Positions 19,520 through 27,644 of a stretch of 64,000 nt of DNA are shown here, in pieces. How positions within the stretch are numbered: position 1 is the first letter of the stretch; every line of letters starts with the position of its first letter. The translations under genes and the position numbers were made by a program. The notes beneath the pieces were generated by a model, which was not told the origin of the DNA, searched no databases, and saw only the letters and a program-made list of their open reading frames with translations. Origin of the DNA: Winogradskya humida (GTDB lineage: Bacteria; Actinomycetota; Actinomycetes; Mycobacteriales; Micromonosporaceae); assembly GCF_016862215.1 (NCBI RefSeq), contig NZ_BOMN01000125.1, positions 19,540-83,539 on the forward strand, written 5' to 3'.

Positions 19520-22500
19520 GCCTGGCCCCCCATCGCGCGGGCGACGTCCTCGTCGGTCATGGCAGCGATCTCGCGCACGAGTTCCTCCTCGACCGCGGCG
19601 GCGAGCCGGGCCACGGTGGGTCGTTCGAACAGGGTCCGCAGGCCGACGTCGCAGCCGAAGGCCGCCCGCAGCCGTACGGTGACCCGGGTCGCGAGCAGCG
19701 AATGGCCACCCAGGTCGAAGAAGTTGTCGTGCACCCCGATCCGGTCGGTGCGCAGCACCTCGCGCCACACCGCGGCGACGGTCTCCTCGGCGGGCGTACG
19801 CGGCGGCTCGTAGGCGGCCAGGTCCGCGCGGTGGCCGTCCGGGCTGGGCAGGCGGGCCGGATCGAGCTTCCCGCCGACCGTACGCGGCAGCTCGTCGACG
19901 AGGATCGTGACGGCGGGTACCAGGTACGCGGGCAGCCGTTCGGCGAGCCATTCGCGGGCCGGTGCGCGGCCGGCGACGTACGCGACGAGCCGGTCCTGCT
20001 CGGCAAGCACCGCGACGTCACGCACGTCCGGGTGTTCGCGCAGCCGGGCCTCGACCTCGTCCGGCTCGACCCGGAACCCGCGGATCTTCACCTGGTCGTC
20101 GCGGCGGCCCCGGAACTCCAGCTGTCCCGCGGTGTTCCAGCGCACCAGGTCCCCGCTGCGGTACATCCGTGCGCCGGGTTCGGCAGGGTCGGGGAGGAAC
20201 CGGTCGGCGGTCAGGCCGGGGGCGCCGAGATAGCCGCGGGCGAGGAGGCTGCCACCGATGAACAGCTCGCCGACCGTGCCGACGGGCACCGGCCTCAGGT
20301 TCTGGTCGAGGACCTTCAGGTCGCGGTCGCCGAGCGCGCGGCCGATCGGCACCACCGGGCCGGACACACCGGCGGGTACGTCGTAGGCGGTCGCGGAGAT
20401 GGTGGCCTCGGTCGGCCCGTACGTGTTGACGACCGCCGCGCCGGGGTGCAGCTCGTTCCAGCGGGTCAGGTCGGCGGGCCGGACCGCGTCGCCGCCGAGC
20501 ACCAGCAGCCGCAGTGTCGACAGGTCCCGCGCGGTGGAATCGGCGAGGAGCTCGGTCAGGTACGCGGGGACCAGCTCCATCACGGTCACGCCGTGCCGGT
20601 CCACGTCGGCGACCAGCTCCGCCGGGTCGATGAGGCCGTGACCGGGCAGCACCAGGGAGCCGCCGCAGGTGAGGACGGGGAAGATCTGCTCGACGGACGC
20701 GTCGAACGCGAGCGCGGCGAACTGCAGCACCCGGTCGGCGGCGGTCAGCGCGAACCGGCGGCGCATCCGCTCGGCGTGCGCGCTCATCGCGCCCCGGGAC
20801 ACCCCGACGCCCTTGGGCCGGCCGGTGGATCCCGAGGTGTAGATGACGTACGCGAGCTGCTCCGGGTCGGATCCTTCTCTCAAAAAGCCTTGGGACGACG
20901 GCAGCGTGTCCTGCAACGTGAGGGTGAGCCCCGCGTCGGCGGTCACCAGGTCGACGCGCTCGGCGGGCCAGGACGGGTCGATGGGTACGTAGGCGGCGCC
21001 GGCCTTCAGCACACCGAGCACGGCGATCACCATGTCGATACCGCGCGGGAACCGGACGCCCACTGTGGACTCGTTCCGCATGCCTTGCTTTTGCAGCCAG
21101 ACCGCTACGCCATCGGAACGCGCGGCGAGGTCGGCGTAAGACACCGTCAGGTTTCCACTGCGCACCGCGACGGACTCAGGGGTGAGGGCGGCTTGACGGG
21201 TGAACGCCTCGACCACGTCGTTTGCGGTGGCGCTGTCCTCGCCTGCGCCGTAGTTGCTCAGGAGATCGTTTTCCCCGGCGGGCAGGTCGAGCTGTGACAA
21301 GCGGACCGACGGGTCGCGGACGACGTCGGTGAGGGTCCGGCGGCAGCGTTCGATGAGCGCCCGGACGGTCGTGGGGTCGAACAGGTCAGTGCGGAACTGC
21401 ACGAAGCCGCCCGCCGCACCGGGGTCGGTGGTGAACGTGACCATCAGGTCGAACTTGGTCACGTCGAACGGGATCTCGGCGGGCCGCAGCCGCGCGGCGC
21501 CGAGCCGGGGTGCGCCGACGGACCGGACCTCGAGGTCGAAGAGCACGTCGAACAGCGGGGTACGCCCCGGCTCGCGCTCCGGCCGCAGCTCCTCCACGAC
21601 CCGTTCGAACGGCACGTCCTGATGGGCGTACGCGTCCAGCGCGTGATCACGTACCCGGGTCAGCAGCTCGCCGAACGACGGGTCGCCGCCGAGCCCGGCC
21701 CGCATGACCAGCGTGTTGACGAAGAAGCCCACGACGTTCTCCACCTCGGGGCGGGTTCTCCCTGCCACCGGCACGCCGACGGCGAAGTCGTCCTGCCCGC
21801 TCCACCGGCCCAGCACCGCCTGGAAAGCGGCGAGCAGCGTCATGTACAGCGTCGCGCCGTGCTCCCTGCCGAGGCGTTCCAGCCCCGTGACGAGCTCCGG
21901 GTCGAGGGTGAACCCGCAGGTGTCACCGGACCAGGACGGCTGCTCGGGGCGCGGCCGGTCGATGGGCAGCCGCAGCGCGGGCAGGTCGGCGAGGCGATCG
22001 CGCCAGTAGTCCAGGCCGCTGTCGGCTCCCGCCTCGCGGCGCTGCCAGCCCGCGTAGTCCGCGTACTGCACCGGCAGGTCGGCGAGGGTGTCGCCGTCGT
22101 AGAGCGCGCCGAGATCGCGGACGAGTACGCCCATCGACCAGCCGTCCGAGACGATGTGGTGCATGGCGAGAACGAGCAGGTGGTCGTCGTCGCCGGCCCG
22201 CCACACCAGCGCCCTGAACAGCGGGCCGCGGCTCAGGTCGAACGGCACGTGCAGTTCCTGCGCCGCGCGGCGGGCCGCGTCGTCCCGGTCGTCGGCCTCG
22301 CGCCAGTCGCTCGTGATCTCCGAGGTCGCCGAGACCCTTTGCACGGGCCGCGACTCCATGACCGGGAACGTGGTGCGCAGGGACTCGTGCCGGTCGGCAA
22401 GGCGGCGCAGCGCCCGGTCGAGGCGGGCCTTGTCCAGGGGTCCGTCGACCCGCCAGGCCAGGGCCGCCATGTAGTCGGGCGACTCCGGGTCCATCCGGTT

Positions 22501-25500
22501 CAGGAACCACATGCGGTCCTGCGCGAACGACAGCGGGAAGTCACCCGTACGCACGAGCCGGTCGATCGTCGTCCGGGAGGCTGGTGCGTCGGCGGGCAGG
22601 GCCGCGGCGAGCTCGGCGATCGTGGGGTGCTCGAAGAATCCGCGTACGTCCACGGGCCGGTTCAGGGCCTTGGTCAGGCGCGCGGCGGCGATGGTGACGA
22701 GCAGCGAGTGCCCGCCGAGGTCGAAGAAGTTGTCGTGCACGCCGACCCGGTCGAGCTGCAGCACCTCGCACCACACCCGGGCGAACGCCTGCTCGGTGGC
22801 GTCGCGCGGGGCGACGAAACCGGTGGCCGGTTCGGGGCGGTGGCCGTCCGGGTCGGGCAGCCGCGCCGGGTCCAGCTTGCCGCCGACGGTCCGGGGCAGC
22901 TCGTCCATCGGCACGAACACGGCCGGGATCAGGTATTCCGGCAGCCGCCCGGCGAGCCAGTCCCGGTCCGGGCCGGAGCCCGCGAGGTACGCCACGAGCC
23001 GGTCGCGCCAAAGGATCACCGCGGCGTCGCGGACGCCGGGGTGTTCACGCAGCCGGGTCTCCACCTCGCCCAGCTCGACCCGGAAGCCGCGCACCTTGAC
23101 CTGCCCGTCGCGGCGGCCCCGGAATTCCAGGGTGCCGTCGCCGCGCCAGCGCACGAGGTCGCCGGTGGCGTACAGGCGGGAACCGGGGGTCAACGGGTCG
23201 GGCACGAACCGGTCGGCTGTCAGCGCGGGACGGCCCAGGTAGCCGCGGGCCAGGTGGCCGCCGCCGATGAACAGCTCGCCGACCGACCCGGCCGGGACCG
23301 GGCGCAGGTCACCGTCGAGCACGTGCAGCCGGCGGTCGCCGATCGCGCGCCCGATCGGCACCACCGGACCGGCACCGGCGGGGATCTCGTGGAGAGTGGC
23401 GGTGACGGTCGTCTCGGTCGGCCCGTACGCGTTGAGCAGCTCCACATCCGGGGCGAGCCCGGACCAGCGGGCGAGGTCGGCCGGGCGGACCGCCTCCCCG
23501 CCGAGGATCATCAGCCGCAGCGGGCCCGGCGTCCAGCTGGTGTCCTCCAGTGCACCCAGCAGCTCCCCGAAGTAGGCGGGCGGCAGGTTGGCCACGGTGA
23601 CGCCGTGGCGGTCCAGCAACGCGCGCAGCACCGGCGGCGCGACCAGCCCGTGCTCCGGCAGCACCAGCGTCGCGCCGCAGGTCAGCGCCGGGAAGATCTG
23701 CTCGGCGGACTGGTCGAACGCGAGCGCCGCGAACTGCAGCACGCGGTCGGTGCGGCCCAGCGCGTACCGGCGCCGGATCCGCTGCACGTGCGCGCCGATC
23801 GAGCCGCGGGAGATGCCGACGCCCTTGGGCCGGCCGGTGGATCCGGAGGTGTAGATGACGTACGCGAGCTGCTCCGGGTCGGCGACCGGGGTGACCACCG
23901 GCTCGGCGTCCTTCTCGGGCAGCGTCCCCTGCAGCATCAGCGAGACACCGGCGTCGGCGATCACGAAGTCGACCCGTTCGCCGGGCCACGCGGGATCGAC
24001 CGGCAGGTACGCCGCTCCGGCCTTGAGCACGCCCAGCACGGCGACGATCATGTCGGCGCCGCGCGGGAACCGTACGCCGACGATGGTCTCGGCTCCGGCG
24101 CCGTGGGCCCGCAGCCAGGACGCGACCCGGTCGGCGCGGGCGTCGAGGCCGGCGTACGACAGCGTGGTGTCCCCCGCGATCACCGCGACGGCGTCCGGGG
24201 TCCGCCGCGCCTGCCGTTCGACGGCCGTGACCAGGTCTCCCGGGGTGGCCGTGTCCCCCGCGCCGAAACCGCGCACCAGCGCCAGCTCGGCGGCGGGCAG
24301 CTCCAGGGTGCCCAGCCGGGTGGACGGGTCGGTGACCACGGCGGCGAGCAGGTCACGGAACCGGCTGACCAGCCACTCGATCGTGGTGCGGTCGAACAGG
24401 TCGCTGCGGTAGACGACCGTGGCGGCAAGGTCGTCGGCGCGGGGCTCGACGAACAGCGACACGTCGAACAGCGCCTTGGGCCGGTCCGCCTCGAAGTCGG
24501 TGAACCGCAGCGATCCGTGCTCCGCGCCGCCCGGCACGTTCTGCATCGCGAACCACGCGTGCACCAGCGGCGCGCCGGCGTCGTGCCGGTCCGGGCGCAG
24601 CTCGTGCACCACGCGCTCGTAGGGCACGTCCTGGTGGTCCAGCGCGTCCAGGGTGTTGTCGCGGACGGCGTCCAGCAGCCCCGCGAAGTCCGGGTCGCCC
24701 GCGAGGTCGGTGCGCAGGACCAGGGTGTTGACGAAGAATCCGATGAGGTTCTCGACCTCGGGGCGGCTGCGTCCCGCGACGGGGGTGCCGATGCCGAAGT
24801 CGGGGGCGCCGCTCCACCGGGCGAGCAGCATCTCGTACGCGGCCAGGAGGGTCATGTAGAGCGTGGCGCCGTGCTCCTGGCCGAGCTCGCGGAGCCCGGC
24901 GGTGAGCTCGGCGTCGATGGTGAACTCGCAGGTCGCGCCCGCCACCGAGGGCTGCTCGGGGCGCGGGTGGTCCACCGGCAGGTCGAGCGGGCCCAGGCCG
25001 GCGAGCCGGTCGCGCCAGTAGCCGGCCTCCGCGGGGTCGCCGTCGACCTCGTCGCGCTGCCAGGTGGCGAAGTCCGCGTACGTCATCGGCAGGTCCGGCG
25101 GGGTGCCGTCGTCGTAGAGGGTGCCCAGCTCGCGGATCATCACGCCCATCGACCAGCCGTCGGAGACGATGTGATGCGTCGCGGTGAGCAGGACGTGCTC
25201 GGTTTCGGACATCCGCCACACGATCACCCGCAGCAGCGGCCCGGTGGCCAGGTCGAACGGTTGCTGCGCGACGGCTTGTGCCTCGCGGGCCACCATGGCG
25301 GCGGAATCGGCGTCCCGCCACTCGATCGGCACGCCGGACTCGCCGGCGATCACGGCGACGGGGGCGCCGTCGCGGGCGGTGAAGGTGGTCCGCAGCGAGT
25401 CGTGCCGCCCGGCCAGCGTCGCGAACGCCCGCTCGAAGCGGGTGCGGTCCAGCGAGCCGTGGATGCGCCACATCGGGGTCGCCACGTAGGAGGTGCTGCT

Positions 25501-25581
25501 GCCACCCTCGAGGTCGTCCAGGAACCACAATCGGCGCTGGGCGAATGAGGGAGCGTATTCGACAGTTTCCGTGTGACGCAT
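19516..25581 (-). CDS. NRPS-A: bimodular synthetase C-A-T-C-A-T
   Basis: This synthetase has 2021 residues and starts at an ATG with AAGGAG 6 nt upstream. Layout: C (HHIVSDG near 140), A1 (core near 578, VGGKLD near 900), T1 (near 958), C (HHIVSDG near 1143), A2 (core near 1582, VGGKLD near 1902), T2 (GGHSLLATR near 1958), then a tail of about 25 residues resembling a docking helix. Codes by eye are A1 DQENIGAVTK and A2 DAEEVGTISK. Both have Glu at the 239 position and A2 also at 278, so a basic or polar substrate is likely; A2 resembles Lys-type codes. The two A domains share unusual FDxSxEQIFPxLTCG and VGGKLDPARLP segments, which suggests internal module duplication. The first C domain looks like an ordinary LCL domain. 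First gene of the operon. Confidence 0.95.
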   Translation of the reverse strand: MRHTETVEYAPSFAQRRLWFLDDLEGGSSTSYVATPMWRIHGSLDRTRFERAFATLAGRHDSLRTTFTARDGAPVAVIAGESGVPIEWRDADSAAMVAREAQAVAQQPFDLATGPLLRVIVWRMSETEHVLLTATHHIVSDGWSMGVMIRELGTLYDDGTPPDLPMTYADFATWQRDEVDGDPAEAGYWRDRLAGLGPLDLPVDHPRPEQPSVAGATCEFTIDAELTAGLRELGQEHGATLYMTLLAAYEMLLARWSGAPDFGIGTPVAGRSRPEVENLIGFFVNTLVLRTDLAGDPDFAGLLDAVRDNTLDALDHQDVPYERVVHELRPDRHDAGAPLVHAWFAMQNVPGGAEHGSLRFTDFEADRPKALFDVSLFVEPRADDLAATVVYRSDLFDRTTIEWLVSRFRDLLAAVVTDPSTRLGTLELPAAELALVRGFGAGDTATPGDLVTAVERQARRTPDAVAVIAGDTTLSYAGLDARADRVASWLRAHGAGAETIVGVRFPRGADMIVAVLGVLKAGAAYLPVDPAWPGERVDFVIADAGVSLMLQGTLPEKDAEPVVTPVADPEQLAYVIYTSGSTGRPKGVGISRGSIGAHVQRIRRRYALGRTDRVLQFAALAFDQSAEQIFPALTCGATLVLPEHGLVAPPVLRALLDRHGVTVANLPPAYFGELLGALEDTSWTPGPLRLMILGGEAVRPADLARWSGLAPDVELLNAYGPTETTVTATLHEIPAGAGPVVPIGRAIGDRRLHVLDGDLRPVPAGSVGELFIGGGHLARGYLGRPALTADRFVPDPLTPGSRLYATGDLVRWRGDGTLEFRGRRDGQVKVRGFRVELGEVETRLREHPGVRDAAVILWRDRLVAYLAGSGPDRDWLAGRLPEYLIPAVFVPMDELPRTVGGKLDPARLPDPDGHRPEPATGFVAPRDATEQAFARVWCEVLQLDRVGVHDNFFDLGGHSLLVTIAAARLTKALNRPVDVRGFFEHPTIAELAAALPADAPASRTTIDRLVRTGDFPLSFAQDRMWFLNRMDPESPDYMAALAWRVDGPLDKARLDRALRRLADRHESLRTTFPVMESRPVQRVSATSEITSDWREADDRDDAARRAAQELHVPFDLSRGPLFRALVWRAGDDDHLLVLAMHHIVSDGWSMGVLVRDLGALYDGDTLADLPVQYADYAGWQRREAGADSGLDYWRDRLADLPALRLPIDRPRPEQPSWSGDTCGFTLDPELVTGLERLGREHGATLYMTLLAAFQAVLGRWSGQDDFAVGVPVAGRTRPEVENVVGFFVNTLVMRAGLGGDPSFGELLTRVRDHALDAYAHQDVPFERVVEELRPEREPGRTPLFDVLFDLEVRSVGAPRLGAARLRPAEIPFDVTKFDLMVTFTTDPGAAGGFVQFRTDLFDPTTVRALIERCRRTLTDVVRDPSVRLSQLDLPAGENDLLSNYGAGEDSATANDVVEAFTRQAALTPESVAVRSGNLTVSYADLAARSDGVAVWLQKQGMRNESTVGVRFPRGIDMVIAVLGVLKAGAAYVPIDPSWPAERVDLVTADAGLTLTLQDTLPSSQGFLREGSDPEQLAYVIYTSGSTGRPKGVGVSRGAMSAHAERMRRRFALTAADRVLQFAALAFDASVEQIFPVLTCGGSLVLPGHGLIDPAELVADVDRHGVTVMELVPAYLTELLADSTARDLSTLRLLVLGGDAVRPADLTRWNELHPGAAVVNTYGPTEATISATAYDVPAGVSGPVVPIGRALGDRDLKVLDQNLRPVPVGTVGELFIGGSLLARGYLGAPGLTADRFLPDPAEPGARMYRSGDLVRWNTAGQLEFRGRRDDQVKIRGFRVEPDEVEARLREHPDVRDVAVLAEQDRLVAYVAGRAPAREWLAERLPAYLVPAVTILVDELPRTVGGKLDPARLPSPDGHRADLAAYEPPRTPAEETVAAVWREVLRTDRIGVHDNFFDLGGHSLLATRVTVRLRAAFGCDVGLRTLFERPTVARLAAAVEEELVREIAAMTDEDVARAMGGQA

Positions 25582-25630
25582 TCCGACTCCTTGAAACGAT
25601 TGTCCTGTGCGAAGGGTTTACCGGCCTTTC

Positions 25631-25660
25631 CTACTGCCAGCCCATGTCCCGGTCCTGCAT
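25631..25660 (-). CDS. Possible 9-residue leader peptide upstream of NRPS-A
   Basis: The ATG at 25658-25660 is preceded by a near-perfect Shine-Dalgarno sequence AAGGAGG (25670-25676, 9-nt spacing) and opens MQDRDMGWQ followed by TAG. It ends 49 bp before the NRPS-A start, whose own site is AAGGAG. It could be a leader peptide whose translation affects NRPS expression. A match this short could also be chance or a decoy ribosome site. Confidence 0.35.
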   Translation of the reverse strand: MQDRDMGWQ

Positions 25661-25771
25661 GGTGATCTGCCTCCTTGCCTCCAGTCCCCCGCCGGTCAAC
25701 TACCAAAAGCGTCACGCATTCATGGCGGCGAATCCAGGGAATGCGACTGGACACAACCTGCAGTGGCCGGA

Positions 25772-25966
25772 TCAGTCCACCGGTGGCCGGATCGGGACAG
25801 CCGCGCAACGCACCAGCGTCGCGCCGCCCGCGGTGAGGCACCGCAGCACCATTCCCCGTACGCCGAGTTCCGCGGCGACCACCGAACCGGCCACCACATA
25901 TGCACCGAGTACGACATCGCGGTCGCTGTCCACGTGAATCGCCACGTGCCGGACACCGGCCATCAT
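25772..25966 (-). CDS. Possible small protein upstream of the NRPS operon
   Basis: This is a 64-codon open frame starting MMAGVRHVAIHVDSD and ending AAVPIRPPVD, with a Val/Ala-rich middle. Third-position G+C is high, consistent with coding. It has no clear Shine-Dalgarno sequence, and the same frame stays open further upstream, so the start is uncertain. I do not recognise the family. It would be transcribed with NRPS-A. Confidence 0.35.
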   Translation of the reverse strand: MMAGVRHVAIHVDSDRDVVLGAYVVAGSVVAAELGVRGMVLRCLTAGGATLVRCAAVPIRPPVD

Positions 25967-26194
25967 GGACAGTCGATCATGCGGCGCGGTCCACCAAGAT
26001 CCGTTTCCGGACGCGCCCGGCCGCCGTCGCAGGTGGACCTGGATGAGGTACATCGGTCTAAGGTCGCATCGGACATTTGATACGTCATGGGCGTTGATCT
26101 GGCCGGAACAGGACAGTTCCGGAAACGGCCAGAGCGCCGGATGCGAATCCTTGACGATGTGCAATCATGGACAGGGACAGGAAAAGGGAGAACC

Positions 26195-27214
26195 GTGGAT
26201 CTCTTGACGCTGTACGCACTGGCCGACAAGGTTTACACGGAATTGCTGGTGAATCCGACGACGAGCGTGGACGAGATGTCCGGCCGGCTCGTTATCGGCC
26301 CCGACGACGTCCGCGCCGCGCTCGATCTGCTCAGCGAGCTGGCCCTGGTGCAGCAGCACGACCACGGCTCGGGTGAGCTGCACCCGGTCGACCCGCGGAT
26401 CGGCTTCGACGTGCTGCACAGCCGTCAGCAGGCCGAGCTCGCCGCCGCCCAGTCCAAGGTGGAGGAGTCCCGCGCCGTCGCGGAGCAGATCATCTCGGAA
26501 TACTCCAGCACCCAGCCCGACGCCGACCTGACCGGCGCCCGGCAGCTGGTCGGCGTCGACGAGGTCCGCACCCAGCTCGCGCTGCTCACCGACCGGGTGC
26601 ACACCGAGGTGCTGACGTTCGCCCCCGGTTCCCCGCCGACCGAGGAGAACATGCGCGCGTCGCGCCCGCTGAACGCCCGGCTCCTCGGCCGCGGCGTCCG
26701 CATGCGCACGGTCTACCTGGACAGCATCAAGAACAGCAACGCCGCCCTCGACAACGCGAGGTGGCTCGTCGAACGCGGCGCCGAGGTGCGTACGCTCCCC
26801 GCTCTGCCCGCCCGCATGATCATCCTGGACCGCGCGACCGCCCTGGTCTCCGCCGACGAGCTCGACAGCTCCCTGGGCGCGACGATGCTGACCGGCAGCG
26901 GGGTGCTGAGCGCCCTGTGCGCCCTGTTCGACAACCTCTGGCGCACGGCCGGCCACCTCGGCGACCCGCCACCTCGCGAGGACGCCGGGCTCACCCCGCC
27001 CGAGGCCGCCGCCCTGAACATGCTCGCCGCCGGCATGACCGACGACGCGGTCGCGAAACGCCTCGGGGTCTCCACGCGCACCGCCCGCCGGATAGCATCC
27101 ACGCTCATGGAGAATCTGGGCGCCCGCAGCCGTTTCCAGGCCGGCGCGCTGGCCGAACGTCTCGGCATGCTCGACGACATCGAGCAGTGGTCCGGAACGC
27201 ACCCCGCCCAGTGA
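26195..27214 (+). CDS. LuxR-type regulator with TrmB/PLD-like sensor region
   Basis: This transcriptional regulator has 339 residues. The N-terminal part (about 1-75) reads like a TrmB-type winged helix (LYALADKVYTELLVNP...LLSELALVQQH). The middle (about 130-260) resembles the phospholipase-D-like effector region of TrmB-type proteins (VLTFAPG, MRTVYLDSI, ARMIILDRATALVS). The C-terminus (about 275-339) is a LuxR-type helix-turn-helix: LTPPEAAALNMLAAGMTDDAVAKRLGVSTRTARRI. The GTG at 26195 has GGGAG 5-9 nt upstream; an ATG at 26141 is a less likely start. It is divergent from the NRPS operon and is the likely pathway-specific regulator. Confidence 0.85.
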   Translation: MDLLTLYALADKVYTELLVNPTTSVDEMSGRLVIGPDDVRAALDLLSELALVQQHDHGSGELHPVDPRIGFDVLHSRQQAELAAAQSKVEESRAVAEQIISEYSSTQPDADLTGARQLVGVDEVRTQLALLTDRVHTEVLTFAPGSPPTEENMRASRPLNARLLGRGVRMRTVYLDSIKNSNAALDNARWLVERGAEVRTLPALPARMIILDRATALVSADELDSSLGATMLTGSGVLSALCALFDNLWRTAGHLGDPPPREDAGLTPPEAAALNMLAAGMTDDAVAKRLGVSTRTARRIASTLMENLGARSRFQAGALAERLGMLDDIEQWSGTHPAQ

Positions 27215-27381
27215 AGACGACATACGTGGGTTCGCGCCGGCGCCTGACGCTCGCCACGATCACCATCGGTCTCGTCGCGTCGGTCATCGGGTGTGCCGTC
27301 GGCTATCTGGTGCTGTCCGCGACCTTCGGGCGCTGGGTCTCCGAGCCGATCAGCAGCGGGATCATTCACGTCGGGACGTGA
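27211..27381 (+). CDS. Small single-pass membrane protein coupled to the regulator
   Basis: This 56-residue protein starts VKTTYVGSRRRLTLATI, followed by one hydrophobic segment (ITIGLVASVIGCAVGYLVL) and a short polar tail ending GIIHVGT. The GTG at 27211 overlaps the stop of the LuxR-type gene (GTGA), so it is translationally coupled to it. The RRR before the membrane segment predicts the N-terminus inside. Family unknown. A role in signalling to the regulator is possible but unproven. No gene was recognised in the next 225 bp. Confidence 0.7.
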   Translation: MKTTYVGSRRRLTLATITIGLVASVIGCAVGYLVLSATFGRWVSEPISSGIIHVGT

Positions 27382-27606
27382 CGCGGTCCTGATCCCGCAT
27401 ACCGCGGTGGCGCGGACCCGGGTGTGGGCGAGGTGGCCCATCGCGGTGTTCGAGGTCTTCGTCGACGAGGCCGACGATGCGCAGGTGCTGCACCTCAACC
27501 GCCTCGGACGGCGGGCTCAGCGCAGGCGCAGGGCCGGTCAGGTGCGATATTCCATGCTGATCAGCGGCCTGGACGCGTCAACGGACACCATCCGTTCGTG
27601 GGCAGG

Positions 27607-27636
27607 CCGTCCGGCCGCGGTCTCGCGGCCGGACGG
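27607..27636. terminator. Terminator of the GH64 gene
   Basis: A perfect 13-bp stem (CCGTCCGGCCGCG / CGCGGCCGGACGG) with a 4-nt loop lies 8 bp past the stop of the minus-strand glucanase gene. It also separates that gene from the plus-strand regulator pair. Confidence 0.88.
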
Positions 27637-27644
27637 TCCGTGAC

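Larger units (their letters stand above)
25582..26194. other. Divergent control region between NRPS-A and the LuxR-type gene
   Basis: About 600 bp separate the NRPS-A start (minus) from the regulator start (plus), so both transcripts should initiate here. I see a 9-codon minus-strand ORF with a strong Shine-Dalgarno sequence (25631-25660), a possible 64-codon minus-strand ORF (25772-25966) and a direct repeat GTGGCCGGATC near 25763-25796. No convincing consensus -35/-10 pair was found for either side. It is less GC-rich in places than the coding DNA around it. Confidence 0.6.

Noticed and set aside
21622..25548. A 1308-codon plus-strand open frame opposite NRPS-A
   Set aside because: Same shadow pattern; the minus strand carries complete C, A and T motifs.
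25100..25581. Starter (lipo-initiating) C domain at the NRPS-A N-terminus
   Set aside because: The motifs (SFAQRRLWFLDDL, HHIVSDGWS) look like an ordinary LCL domain, and no acyl-CoA/fatty-acid ligase or acyl carrier gene is in the cluster.
27382..27606. Possible plus-strand ORF around 27293-27643 and minus-strand frames here
   Set aside because: No start with a ribosome site, no recognisable family, and the strong hairpin at 27607-27636 interrupts it. I leave the 225 bp as intergenic.
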